DNA of 47,758 bases from an uncultured Faecalibaculum sp. (lineage in GTDB: Bacteria > Bacillota_I > Bacilli_A > Erysipelotrichales > Erysipelotrichaceae), in the NCBI RefSeq assembly GCF_910588395.1, contig NZ_CAJUPA010000019.1, forward strand, positions 1-47,758, in the 5' to 3' direction. Shown here piece by piece: positions 36,079-44,336 of this stretch. How positions within the stretch are numbered: position 1 is the first letter of the stretch; every line of letters begins with the position of its first letter. The notes beneath the pieces are model-generated. The model was not told where the DNA came from. It did no database searches and was given only the letters and a program-made list of their open reading frames with translations. The position numbers were made by a program, and so were the translations under genes.

Positions 36079-37526
36079 TGGGCAAACCAAACGGATTTCT
36101 CGAATACCAGCGCAAGGACAATCCCTGGCGTCCCAGCCAGGAGCGCATCCTGGACTTCCAGGAATTCAAAATGGCGCTGGATGAACAGACCCGCCGCGAG
36201 CAGGCTGCCAGATGCATGAACTGCGGCGTGCCCTTCTGTCAGTCTGCCATTGAACTGAAAGGCCGGGTGACAGGCTGTCCGCTGCACAATCTCATTCCCG
36301 AATGGAATGATGAGATCTGCAGCCGCCATGATCACCATGCCCTGAGCCGGCTTCTGAAAACCAACCCCTTTCCGGAATTCACCGGCCGGGTCTGCCCTGC
36401 CCTGTGTGAGAAAGCCTGTCTGAACGGAGTGGATGGTCAGCCGGTGACGATTCATGATAATGAGCTGTTCATCATCGAGACAGCCTGGGAGAACGGCTGG
36501 ATGCAGCCGCAGATCCCGCCTGTACGCTCCGGCAAGTCTGTGGCAGTGATCGGCGCCGGTCCCGCTGGCCTGGCAGCCGCGCAGATTCTGAATCAGCGGG
36601 GGCATTCCGTGACGGTGTTTGAACGCAAGGACCGGGCTGGCGGTCTGCTGATGTACGGCATTCCGAACATGAAGCTGGACAAATCCGTCGTTGAGCGGCG
36701 GATCCGGAAGATGGAAGCCGAGGGTATCCGGTTTGTGTTCAATGTGGAAGCCGGGGTGGATGTCTCCCGGGAAGAACTGAAACAGGAATATGATGCCATT
36801 CTGCTCAGCTGCGGCTCCCGGCAGGCACGAGACCTGCAGATTCCCGGCAGGGAGCTGTCTGGAATCCACTTCGCGGTGGACTATCTGGAACGGGCCACCA
36901 GACAGGTGCTGGATGGCACCCCCTGGATCGATGCCTGGAACCGGGATGTGGTTGTAGTTGGCGGCGGGGATACTGGGAATGACTGTATCGGCACAGCCGT
37001 GCGGCAGGGAGTCCGTTCTGTCACAGCCATCGAGATGATGCCCCGCCTGCCGGAAGAACGCCAGGCGGACAATCCCTGGCCTCAGTGGCCCAATGTCTCC
37101 AAAACCGATTACGGCCAGCAGGAAGCCATTGCCCAGTTCGGGCGGGATCCCCGGCTGTTTGAAACAACGGTGACGGAAGCCATTGGACAGGACGGCCAGC
37201 TGCAGGCTGTCCGGATTGCCAAAGTGGCATTTCAGGATGGAAAAATGCAGATTCTGGAAGGGTCTGAACAGGTGATTCCCTGTGACCTGCTGCTGATTGC
37301 TGCCGGTTTTACAGGCATTGAACCCAGTCTGAAAGACAGCTTCGACCTGGAAACCACCAGCCGGAACGTGATCGTGACGAAGAACTATCAGACACAGGAT
37401 CCGCAGGTTTTCGCCGCAGGCGACTGCCGCCGGGGACAGTCTCTGGTGGTGTGGGCTATCCGGGAAGGCACCAGGGCTGCCAGACAGATTGACGAATATC
37501 TCATGGGCTACACCAATATAGAATGA
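36078..37526 (+). CDS. gltD: Glutamate synthase small subunit
   Basis: A 482-residue iron-sulfur flavoprotein that passes electrons from NADPH to GltB. The N-terminal Cys sets (ARCMNCGVPFCQ, about 45-56, and CPALCEKAC) bind 4Fe-4S clusters. The FAD motif VIGAGPAGLAAAQ lies near 156 and the NADP motif VVVGGGDTGNDC near 295. The typical NPWPQWP stretch and the C-terminal AGDCRRGQSLVVWAI, which closes the FAD site, are present. It is distinct from the NfnB protein at 11585. Translation is coupled to gltB. A strong terminator follows. Confidence 0.97.
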
Positions 37527-37580
37527 TTTGAATGCTGACAGAGAACCGCCGATTCAGCCCGGGCTGGTGTCAGCATGCGA

Positions 37581-37622
37581 AAACAGCCGTGACCTGGAAA
37601 AGGAAACGGCTGTTTTTTTTTT
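37581..37622. terminator. Terminator of the nitrogen gene row
   Basis: AAACAGCCGT (37581-37590) pairs perfectly with ACGGCTGTTT (37606-37615), followed by more T. The A-rich 5' side means it may also stop mntP transcripts from the other strand. Confidence 0.9.
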
Positions 37623-37671
37623 GCGTATCTGGTATTGTCCGATACCGGGTGCGTGCAGATTCCGGCAGGAT

Positions 37672-38232
37672 TCAGAAAAAGCTTTTGATGAAGATTTCCA
37701 GGCCGATCAGGATCAGGATCGTTCCCCCGGCAAGTCCTGCCTGTCTGGCAAACCGCATACCGAAGCGCTTGCCAATCCAGAGCCCTGCCAGACATATGAT
37801 CCAGGTAACAATGCCAATGATCAGGCAGGAGATCAGCGCTTCGTGCCACTGGTAACGGGAAATTGTGAAGCCCACAGACAGGGCGTCAATGCTGGTGGCA
37901 ATTCCCTGCAGCACCAGTGCCGCAAAGGATACAGCGGGTTTCTGTCTGTTGCCGGCTTCCCGGATCATGTCAATGCCGATCCACAGAAGCAGGATCAGGG
38001 AAATCCAGGGAATGAACGGCTTGAATCCCGCAAACAGCTGGGCGATGGAATGCACACAGAACCAGCCAGCCAGGGGCATGGCAAACTGGAAAAAGCCGAA
38101 AAGACCGGAAATGAAGCACATCCTGGCTGACTTCATCCGTGGTTCATTCAGGCCATCCGCCAGGGAAACGGAAAAGGCATCCATGGCTAGCCCGGTTCCC
38201 AGCAGAATGCTGGTGATGACAAGACCGGTCAT
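37672..38232 (-). CDS. mntP: Manganese efflux pump MntP
   Basis: A 186-residue membrane protein with six hydrophobic segments that exports Mn(II). The two family signatures with acidic residues are present: GLAMDAFSVSLADG (about 14-27) and GIATSIDALSVGF (about 109-121). The length is usual. The start overlaps the stop of the LysR gene (ATGA), with AAGGAG upstream. In many bacteria mntP has a yybP-ykoY manganese riboswitch; there is no room for one here because of the overlap, so control must come from the LysR gene promoter or elsewhere. Confidence 0.95.
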   Translation of the reverse strand: MTGLVITSILLGTGLAMDAFSVSLADGLNEPRMKSARMCFISGLFGFFQFAMPLAGWFCVHSIAQLFAGFKPFIPWISLILLLWIGIDMIREAGNRQKPAVSFAALVLQGIATSIDALSVGFTISRYQWHEALISCLIIGIVTWIICLAGLWIGKRFGMRFARQAGLAGGTILILIGLEIFIKSFF

Positions 38233-39110
38233 AAGTCTCCCTTCTCCTTCAGGAAGCGGATGAAAGCCTCAGCCGCTGTGCTCAGGGGGACATCCGGCTT
38301 CCAGACGATATCCGAAAAGCTGGACAGAGCCGGCTGCAGACTGCGGGTTTCCAGTTCTCCGGACAGCAGATCCAGTCCCACACCCGGAATGCCCACAAAC
38401 ACGCCAAGCCCTGCTGTGACCATCTGAATGCCATTGAAAGCCAGATTGGAAATCAGGACAGTCTGAGAATCTTCATAGTAGCCCTGCATCCAGGAAATGA
38501 TGGTTTTGCGGACCTCTTCCCTGCCAGGCAGAATAAGCGGCACACCAGCCAGGTCTTCAGGCCGGATGCAGATTTGTCTGGTCAGGGGATGATCTGCCGG
38601 CATGACGGCTGCATAGGATTCCGTTTCAAGAAAACGAATCATTTCATAATTCTGACCCGGCAGTGGTTCCACCATCAGCTCCAGATCCAGCAGTCCCTGA
38701 TCCAGCTGAGAGCGGATCTGATCCGCTGTGGAGGTGATGAGTTCAAAGGACACCTGCGGATGCATGTCCCTGAATTCTTTGATGTAGAGACCCAGCTTCC
38801 GGACACTCTGCAGCTCTCCCGCACCGATCACCACTGTCCCCTTGATTTCATCGCAGCCGCAGATCAGTTCCTGTCTGGCTTTGTCTGACAGCTCGATGAT
38901 TTCTCTGGCCCGACGCCGGAACAGCAGCCCCTGGGGGGTCAGAGTGATGTGGCGGGAGCCCCGTTCAAACAGCTGTACACCAAGCTCGGTTTCCAGATCA
39001 TGCAGCTGCCTGGAGAGTGTCGGCTGCGTGATGTGCAGCATACGGGCAGCCCGGGATATGTTTTCCTCGCTGGCTACAGCCAGGAAATAGCGTAAAATTC
39101 TCAGTTCCAT
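38229..39110 (-). CDS. LysR-family transcriptional regulator
   Basis: A 293-residue regulator. The N-terminal winged helix (about 1-60) is typical: MELRILRYFLAVASEENISR, then AARMLHITQPTLSRQLHDLE. The C-terminal periplasmic-binding-like effector domain (about 90-290) follows. The effector is unknown. The start ATG 39110 has no Shine-Dalgarno motif; a TTTAAT lies exactly six bases upstream, so a leaderless transcript is likely. The gene is directly coupled to mntP, so it may control manganese export or simply share its promoter. Confidence 0.94.
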   Translation of the reverse strand: MELRILRYFLAVASEENISRAARMLHITQPTLSRQLHDLETELGVQLFERGSRHITLTPQGLLFRRRAREIIELSDKARQELICGCDEIKGTVVIGAGELQSVRKLGLYIKEFRDMHPQVSFELITSTADQIRSQLDQGLLDLELMVEPLPGQNYEMIRFLETESYAAVMPADHPLTRQICIRPEDLAGVPLILPGREEVRKTIISWMQGYYEDSQTVLISNLAFNGIQMVTAGLGVFVGIPGVGLDLLSGELETRSLQPALSSFSDIVWKPDVPLSTAAEAFIRFLKEKGDL

Positions 39111-39116
39111 AGGGGT

Positions 39117-39145
39117 ATTAAAGCATAGAAAGTATGATTTGTAAG
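39117..39145 (-). promoter_or_regulatory. Promoter placed for leaderless transcription of the LysR gene
   Basis: On the minus strand CTTACA (39140-39145), a 17-bp spacer and TTTAAT (39117-39122) preceded by TGC. Six bases (ACCCCT) separate the -10 from the ATG, so the transcript should start at the ATG. Confidence 0.6.
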
Positions 39146-39158
39146 GGTGTAAAGCATG

Positions 39159-39178
39159 AAAAGGCCGGAAAACCGGCC
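39159..39178 (-). terminator. Terminator of ppdK
   Basis: GGCCGG (39163-39168) pairs with CCGGCC (39173-39178) over a four-base loop, and on the minus strand it is followed by TTTT. It lies 6 bp beyond the stop of ppdK. Confidence 0.78.
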
Positions 39179-39184
39179 TGTTTC

Positions 39185-41818
39185 TTATTTCTTTTCGTTT
39201 TTGATGGTTGCCTGGGCTGCAGCCAGTCGTGCAATGGGCACACGATAGGGAGAGCAGGATACATAGTTGAGTCCAAGGCCATCCACAAATTCGATGGAAG
39301 CAGGATCACCGCCGTGCTCGCCGCAGATGCCCAGTTTGATTTCCGGACGGGTCTTTCTGCCGCGTTCGGCTGCGATGGAAACCAGTTCGCCTACACCTGT
39401 CTGGTCAAGGCGTGCGAAGGGATCGTTTTCGTAGATTTTGGCGCTGTAGTACTGCGGCAGGAACTTGCCGGCATCATCACGGGAGAAGCCGAAGGTCAGC
39501 TGTGTCAGGTCATTGGTACCGAAGGAGAAGAACTCGGCTTCCTCGGCCAGTTCACCGGCTTTCAGAGCGGCTCTGGGCACTTCCACCATGGTTCCTACGC
39601 GGTAGTCCATGTCCACACCTTCCTCTTCCAGAATCCGGTCAGCAGTATCTGTTACCAGTTTCTTGACATATTTCAGTTCCTTCAGGTCGCCGATCAGCGG
39701 CAGCATGATTTCGGGAACCACATTCCAGTCGGGGTGCTTTCTGTTCACGTTGATGGCTGCCCGGATCACGGCTTCTGTCTGCATTCTGGCGATGCCGGGG
39801 TTGGAGACATCCAGACGGGATCCGCGGTGACCCATCATCGGGTTCACTTCGTGCAGGGAATCTACAACAGCCTGCAGTTCCTCTGCGGGAATGTTCATTT
39901 CGGCTGCCAGTTCAGCGATTTCCTCCGGTGTGTGAGGTACGAATTCGTGCAGAGGGGGATCCAGATAACGGATGGTCACAGGACGGCCTTCCATGGCTTC
40001 ATAGATGCCCTCGAAGTCTTCCTGCTGCAGGGGTTCCAGCTTGGCCAGCGCCGCTTCCATCTGCTCGTCTGTTTTGGCCACAATCATCTCACGGATGGCT
40101 TTGATCTTGTCTCCGTCAAAGAACATGTGTTCTGTACGGACCAGACCGATGCCCTCTGCACCGAAGTCAACAGCCTGTGCTGCATCCCGGGGGGTATCCG
40201 CATTGGTCCTGATTTTCAGGCGGCGTCTGGCATCTGCCCATTCCATGAACCGTTCAAAGTCACCGGTGATTTCTGCCGGTACGGTTTTGATTCGTTCTCC
40301 ATACACGTTGCCGGTGGAGCCGTCCAGGGAAATCCAGTCTTCCCTGCCGAAGGTTTTGCCGTTCACGGTGAAGGTGCCGGCTTCCTCATCGATGGTGATG
40401 TCTCCGGCACCGGATACACAGCAGGCACCCATGCCACGGGCTACAACAGCTGCGTGGCTGGTCATGCCGCCCCGGACTGTCAGAATGCCCTGTGCGGCTG
40501 CCATGCCCTGGATATCTTCCGGAGATGTTTCCAGACGGACAAGAATCACCTGTTTGCCTTTGGCGGCTTCTTCGATGGCTTCTTCTGCAGAGAAGACCAC
40601 GGTACCGGTAGCTGCACCAGGAGAGGCCGGCAGAGCCGTGGTGATGGGAGTGGCGGCTTTCAGCTGGGCTGCATCAAACATGGGGTGCAGCAGAGAATCC
40701 AGCTGCTGGGGTTCCACCATCATGATGGCTTCATCTGTGTTGATCAGGCCTTCATCCACCATGTCGCAGGCAACCTTCAGGGCAGCCTGTGCGGTACGCT
40801 TTCCGTTTCGGGTCTGGAGCATGAAGAGTTTGCCGTTTTCAATGGTGAACTCCATGTCCTGCATGTTTTTATAATGGTTTTCCAGTCTGGAGCAGATGTC
40901 CACAAACTGGTCGTAGGCTGTGGGAGACACTTCCTTCAGCTGATCGATTTTCTGTGGTGTGCGCACGCCTGCCACAACGTCTTCTCCCTGAGCATTCATC
41001 AGGAATTCGCCATACAGTTTGTTTTCACCGGTGGCCGGGTTGCGGGTAAAGGCCACGCCGGTTCCGCAGTCTTCTCCCATGTTGCCGAAGACCATCATCT
41101 GAACGTTGACCGCTGTACCCCAGTCGGAAGGAATGTCATTCTGGCGGCGGTAGTAGATGGCCCGCTCGTTGTTCCAGGAACGGAATACCGCTTCGATGGC
41201 TTCCATCATCTGTGTACGCGGATCTGTCGGGAAATCTTCCCCAAGTTCGGAACGGTAGAAGTCCTTGAACCGGGCAACCAGCTCCTTCATGTCTTCGGCA
41301 TCCAGCTCCAGGTCGTCCTTCTTGCCTTTTTCGGCTTTCACTTCATCGATGATTTCTTCAAAGCGTTTTTTGGACAGTCCCTTAACCACATCCGCGAACA
41401 TCTGAATGAAGCGGCGGTAGCTGTCATAGGCAAACCGCTCGTTGCCGGTTTTCTCTGCGATGGTCGCAGCCACCACATCGTTGATGCCCAGATTCAGAAT
41501 GGTGTCCATCATGCCGGGCATGGAGGCACGGGCGCCGGAGCGCACGGATACCAGCAGCGGGTTTTCCCTGTCCCCGAATTTCTTGCCGGTTTCCTTTTCC
41601 AGCATTTCCAGGTACTCGTAGATCTGCGACCGGATATCGTCGCTGATTGTTTCCCCGTCTTCGTAGTATTTGTTGCAGGCTTCCGTGGTAATGGTAAAGC
41701 CATTGGGCACAGGCATGCCCAGACTGCTCATTTCAGCCAGGTTCGCACCTTTCCCGCCAAGCAGCTCCCGCATGTCGGCGTTGCCTTCATTGAACAGATA
41801 CACATATTTCTTGTCCAT
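39185..41818 (-). CDS. ppdK: Pyruvate, phosphate dikinase
   Basis: An 877-residue enzyme that interconverts pyruvate, ATP and phosphate with phosphoenolpyruvate, AMP and pyrophosphate. The N-terminal ATP-grasp domain has LLGGKGANLAEM and SVRSGARASMPGMMDT. The swivelling domain has the phosphohistidine in GGMTSHAAVVARGMG. The C-terminal TIM barrel has MGHRGSRL, FGTNDLTQ and the catalytic Cys in CGEHGGDP. The length is usual. The start ATG 41818 is seven bases after AGGAGG; the TTG at 41821 is unlikely. The promoter is followed by a consensus cre box, so catabolite control is expected. Confidence 0.98.
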   Translation of the reverse strand: MDKKYVYLFNEGNADMRELLGGKGANLAEMSSLGMPVPNGFTITTEACNKYYEDGETISDDIRSQIYEYLEMLEKETGKKFGDRENPLLVSVRSGARASMPGMMDTILNLGINDVVAATIAEKTGNERFAYDSYRRFIQMFADVVKGLSKKRFEEIIDEVKAEKGKKDDLELDAEDMKELVARFKDFYRSELGEDFPTDPRTQMMEAIEAVFRSWNNERAIYYRRQNDIPSDWGTAVNVQMMVFGNMGEDCGTGVAFTRNPATGENKLYGEFLMNAQGEDVVAGVRTPQKIDQLKEVSPTAYDQFVDICSRLENHYKNMQDMEFTIENGKLFMLQTRNGKRTAQAALKVACDMVDEGLINTDEAIMMVEPQQLDSLLHPMFDAAQLKAATPITTALPASPGAATGTVVFSAEEAIEEAAKGKQVILVRLETSPEDIQGMAAAQGILTVRGGMTSHAAVVARGMGACCVSGAGDITIDEEAGTFTVNGKTFGREDWISLDGSTGNVYGERIKTVPAEITGDFERFMEWADARRRLKIRTNADTPRDAAQAVDFGAEGIGLVRTEHMFFDGDKIKAIREMIVAKTDEQMEAALAKLEPLQQEDFEGIYEAMEGRPVTIRYLDPPLHEFVPHTPEEIAELAAEMNIPAEELQAVVDSLHEVNPMMGHRGSRLDVSNPGIARMQTEAVIRAAINVNRKHPDWNVVPEIMLPLIGDLKELKYVKKLVTDTADRILEEEGVDMDYRVGTMVEVPRAALKAGELAEEAEFFSFGTNDLTQLTFGFSRDDAGKFLPQYYSAKIYENDPFARLDQTGVGELVSIAAERGRKTRPEIKLGICGEHGGDPASIEFVDGLGLNYVSCSPYRVPIARLAAAQATIKNEKK

Positions 41819-41849
41819 CAAGTTTCCTCCTGAACTTTCTTCGCAACCA

Positions 41850-41863
41850 TGTAATCGGTTACA
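41850..41863. promoter_or_regulatory. Consensus CcpA cre box at the start of the ppdK transcript
   Basis: TGTAACCGATTACA on the minus strand fits the catabolite-responsive element TGWAANCGNTNWCA at every fixed position, and the plus strand fits it too. Flanking A and T extend it to a 16-bp inverted repeat (41849-41864). It begins 8 bp downstream of the -10, a place where CcpA normally represses. No ccpA gene is in the window. Confidence 0.75.
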
Positions 41864-41871
41864 TCTCTGAG

Positions 41872-41900
41872 ATTATAGCACATTGCAAGCACTATGCCTA
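41872..41900 (-). promoter_or_regulatory. Promoter of ppdK
   Basis: On the minus strand TAGGCA (41895-41900), a 17-bp spacer and a TGC-extended TATAAT (41872-41877). Confidence 0.75.
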
Positions 41901-41913
41901 CCTTTGTTCCCAA

Positions 41914-41927
41914 TGACAAAACTGTCA
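41914..41927. promoter_or_regulatory. Short palindrome upstream of the ppdK promoter
   Basis: TGACA (41914-41918) and TGTCA (41923-41927) form an inverted repeat with a four-base centre, 13 bp upstream of the ppdK -35. This is a possible activator or repressor site; the regulator is unknown. Confidence 0.35.
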
Positions 41928-41993
41928 CAATCAGGAGGTTCCCAGGTGCCTGACAGAATGGACCTGGCGGCAATGATAGTACAATGAAGACAG

Positions 41994-42021
41994 AAAAAAA
42001 CGGCGGAGCTCAAAGCCCCGC
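41994..42021 (-). terminator. Terminator of spx
   Basis: GCGG-A-GCT type arms at 42003-42010 and 42014-42021 pair (GCGG/CCGC and GCT/AGC with one G-T pair), and on the minus strand they are followed by CG and seven T (41994-42000). Confidence 0.8.
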
Positions 42022-42026
42022 AGCGT

Positions 42027-42482
42027 TCAGAAAGAATGGAATTGAAGAGAAGGCTGGCTGCTGTCTTCTCTGCTGGACGGAATGTCCGTGATCGTTCCCG
42101 GGTATGCGGTCTCTTCGGCAGATTTCCGCATGGCCACAGGCGTCATAGTGGTGATCTCGTCATCGTCATAGCCGACAACAAGACTGTTTTCACTCAGAAG
42201 GATGGGCCGTTTCAAAATGGACGGATTCTTCTGAATCAAAGTAACCAGTTCCTTCGTCGAATAATCATCAATCCCTTTCTTTAAAGAATGAAAAGCTTTC
42301 GACCGAACAGAAATGATATCTTCGGTGCCGTTCTCACATCTCGATAACAAATACTTGATTTCACTTTCTTTTAAAACACTTGAAAAAATATTCTTCTCGA
42401 CAAATTCAATGTGGTTATCTTTGAGCCACTGTTTCGCCTTACGGCAGCTCGCGCACCCAGGAGATGTGTAGATGATGACCAT
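42027..42482 (-). CDS. spx: Spx/ArsC-family transcriptional regulator
   Basis: A 151-residue thioredoxin-fold regulator that binds the RNA polymerase alpha subunit and responds to disulfide stress. The redox switch Cys10-x-x-Cys13 (GCASC) is at the N-terminus. The KRPILL stretch carries Arg92, the conserved Spx position. It is about 20 residues longer than the usual 131 because of a Ser/Gln-rich tail. The start ATG 42482 has AGGAGG seven bases upstream. An extended -10 (TGG-TATAAT) lies upstream, with a set of palindromes beyond it. The sequence is more AT-rich than its neighbours. ArsC reductase is an alternative, but the RPI region and CxxC favour Spx. Confidence 0.92.
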   Translation of the reverse strand: MVIIYTSPGCASCRKAKQWLKDNHIEFVEKNIFSSVLKESEIKYLLSRCENGTEDIISVRSKAFHSLKKGIDDYSTKELVTLIQKNPSILKRPILLSENSLVVGYDDDEITTMTPVAMRKSAEETAYPGTITDIPSSREDSSQPSLQFHSF

Positions 42483-42534
42483 ATACGTACCTCCTGTCAC
42501 CCAAATTATACCATCCTTGTCGGAAATGGAAACA

Positions 42535-42588
42535 GAAATTTCGAATAAGTTGAAATTTCAACTACAGTTATAACGAATTTGAAATGTC
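42535..42588. promoter_or_regulatory. Repeated palindromes in the spx-trpS divergent region
   Basis: A perfect 16-bp palindrome AGTTGAAATTTCAACT (42548-42563) is flanked by two similar elements: GAAATTTC at 42535-42542 and GAAATGTC at 42581-42588, the last within TTTGAAATGTCAACT. They lie in an AT-rich stretch between the two promoters, as expected for an operator bound by a dimeric regulator. Confidence 0.55.
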
Positions 42589-42653
42589 AACTGATGTGCC
42601 CGGGAAATTCCGGGCCTTTCTCTGTGATAGAATAGTCCAGACGGAGGTTTTTT

Positions 42654-43637
42654 ATGAAACGAATGCTCAGCGGAATCAAACCGACCGGCCGCCTGCATCT
42701 GGGCAACTACATCGGTGCGATTTCTCAGTTTACAAAATATCAGGATGAATATGAACTGTTCATTTTCATCGCCAACGAACATGCCATCACGATCCCCATC
42801 GAGGCAAAGGACCTGCGGAAGAACACAAAGGATCTGATCGCACTGTATCTTGCCTGCGGACTGGATCCGGAAAAGGTCACGCTGTTTCTGCAGAGTGATG
42901 TGGATGCCCATGCAAAACTCGGCTGGGTCATGACCTGCATGGCCTATATGGGCGAGATGCAGAGAATGACACAGTACAAGGACAAAACCGCCAAGGGAGA
43001 AAAAGGCGTGACAGCCGGCCTGTTCACCTACCCGGCCCTGATGGCGGGGGATATCCTTCTCTATGATCCGGATTATGTACCTGTGGGCGTCGACCAGAAG
43101 CAGCATGTGGAACTGACCAGAAACCTGGCAGAGCGTTTCAACCACCGGTACAGCGATACCTTCAAAATTCCGGAACCTCTTTCTCAGACAGTGGGACAGA
43201 AGGTATTCTCGCTGACGGATCCCACAAAGAAGATGTCGAAATCCGAGTCCAATCCAAAAGGCACCATTGATCTGCTGGATGATCCGGCGCAGGCCCGAAA
43301 CAAGATCCGCAGTGCGGTGACCGATTCCCTGGGCGTTGTCCGGTATGATCCGGAAAATCAGCCGGGTGTCTCCAATCTGCTGACGATTCAGTCCGTTCTT
43401 TCCGGAGAACCGGTAGAGGACATCGTGACCAGGTACGAAGGAAAAGGCTACGGCGATCTGAAACAGGAAGTGGGAGATACGGTGTACAGTTTCCTGACAG
43501 AGCTGCAGGCCCGGTACCGGAAAATCCTGGATGAAAAAATCGTAGACAAAGTTCTGGCAGACGGTGCAGAAAAAGCCAGACGGATTGCCGACAAAAAGAT
43601 CAGCAAAGTCTACAGAAAAGTCGGTTTCACCATTTAG
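42654..43637 (+). CDS. trpS: Tryptophanyl-tRNA synthetase
   Basis: A 327-residue class Ic aminoacyl-tRNA synthetase that charges tRNA(Trp). The HIGH motif reads HLGN (15-18) after SGIKPTGR, and the KMSKS motif is intact (DPTKKMSKSESNPKG). AGDILLYDPDYVPVGVDQKQH is the typical substrate region. The length is usual. The start ATG has ACGGAGG seven bases upstream. The likely -10 is TAGAAT after TGA. A GCCCGG/CCGGGC hairpin (42598-42615) lies just upstream of the -10; no T-box leader is visible. Confidence 0.98.
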   Translation: MKRMLSGIKPTGRLHLGNYIGAISQFTKYQDEYELFIFIANEHAITIPIEAKDLRKNTKDLIALYLACGLDPEKVTLFLQSDVDAHAKLGWVMTCMAYMGEMQRMTQYKDKTAKGEKGVTAGLFTYPALMAGDILLYDPDYVPVGVDQKQHVELTRNLAERFNHRYSDTFKIPEPLSQTVGQKVFSLTDPTKKMSKSESNPKGTIDLLDDPAQARNKIRSAVTDSLGVVRYDPENQPGVSNLLTIQSVLSGEPVEDIVTRYEGKGYGDLKQEVGDTVYSFLTELQARYRKILDEKIVDKVLADGAEKARRIADKKISKVYRKVGFTI

Positions 43638-43648
43638 ACAGCAGAAAA

Positions 43649-43683
43649 CCCGGAAACAGCAGAAACTGTTCCCGGGATTTTTT
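43649..43683 (+). terminator. Terminator of trpS
   Basis: CCCGGAAACAG (43649-43659) pairs with CTGTTCCCGGG (43666-43676) with one A-C mismatch, followed by ATTTTTT. It may also serve the converging DUF1643 gene. Confidence 0.85.
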
Positions 43684-43691
43684 GCGCGCCA

Positions 43692-44213
43692 TCAGACAGG
43701 AGTGTTTTCCAGAAACTGTTCAGCGTTGAAGGGATACCATCCTTCTCCCTTGTCCAGATACAGACAGTACTGCGGAATGCCACCTTCATCCAGCGGGCCG
43801 TAATGCATCCAGCTGTCGTGGTATCTGCCGGCAATGGTCAGAACCTGCTGCAGCATCTGCGGAAAGTAGAACCGGTCTTTGTAGTGCGTGCCCCAGGCTG
43901 CCCAGATTCTTGTCTCCGGGTACCGGCTGAGGACAGAGTCTATGACTTTCATGTTTTCGGCAACCAGTTCCGGATCCGGAACCTGGTCCAGTTCATCCAG
44001 ATGGGTTGCCCGTTGAGGATACAGACAGAGTATGATCCAGGAATCATACCCGTAATCCTCTGCAATGTGCCGGACTGTGGTCACAGTGGGGCTTTTGACA
44101 GTGGGAGATCCCACCGAGGGATTGATGCTCATGACAATCAGCGGTTTCGTTCCTTCTGTTCCCAGGACGAAACGGGCCCGGTTGTCAGGTGTGTTCTGAT
44201 ACAGATACGTCAT
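43692..44213 (-). CDS. DUF1643 domain-containing protein
   Basis: A 173-residue protein with the DUF1643 layout: RFVLG, then IVMSINPSVGSPTVKSPTV (the conserved NPS motif followed by a Thr), HIAEDYGYDSWIILCLYPQRAT and a middle AWGTHYKDR. The function of the family is unknown; it is frequent in mobile elements and as single genes in Firmicutes. The start ATG 44213 follows GGAGG at four bases, and a TATACT upstream on the minus strand could be its -10. It stands alone between trpS and the mraY operon. Confidence 0.85.
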   Translation of the reverse strand: MTYLYQNTPDNRARFVLGTEGTKPLIVMSINPSVGSPTVKSPTVTTVRHIAEDYGYDSWIILCLYPQRATHLDELDQVPDPELVAENMKVIDSVLSRYPETRIWAAWGTHYKDRFYFPQMLQQVLTIAGRYHDSWMHYGPLDEGGIPQYCLYLDKGEGWYPFNAEQFLENTPV

Positions 44214-44264
44214 GCTGCCTCCGTTTCAGTTCCAGTATAGCCGCTGACTCATCGCCGGACGACG

Positions 44265-44296
44265 AAAAGGACCGGAGACAGCAGAGTCCCCGGTCC
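44265..44296 (-). terminator. Terminator of the mraY-murD operon
   Basis: GGACCGG (44269-44275) pairs with CCGGTCC (44290-44296), extended by GAC/GTC inside, and on the minus strand it is followed by TTTT. Confidence 0.72.
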
Positions 44297-44336
44297 AGGT
44301 ATGGACTGTATCTGTCCTGTTTCCGGATGCAGCCGG

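Noticed and set aside
39134..41833. 899-codon open frame on the plus strand opposite ppdK
   Set aside because: It mirrors ppdK almost exactly. The opposite strand has all catalytic motifs of the dikinase, and the mirror frame is Cys/His/Phe-rich with no family pattern. Long antisense frames arise from the codon bias here.
42598..42653. Possible T-box leader for trpS
   Set aside because: Only one short GCCCGG/CCGGGC hairpin is present and it precedes the likely -10. The T-box AGGGTGGNACCGCG element and specifier stem are absent.
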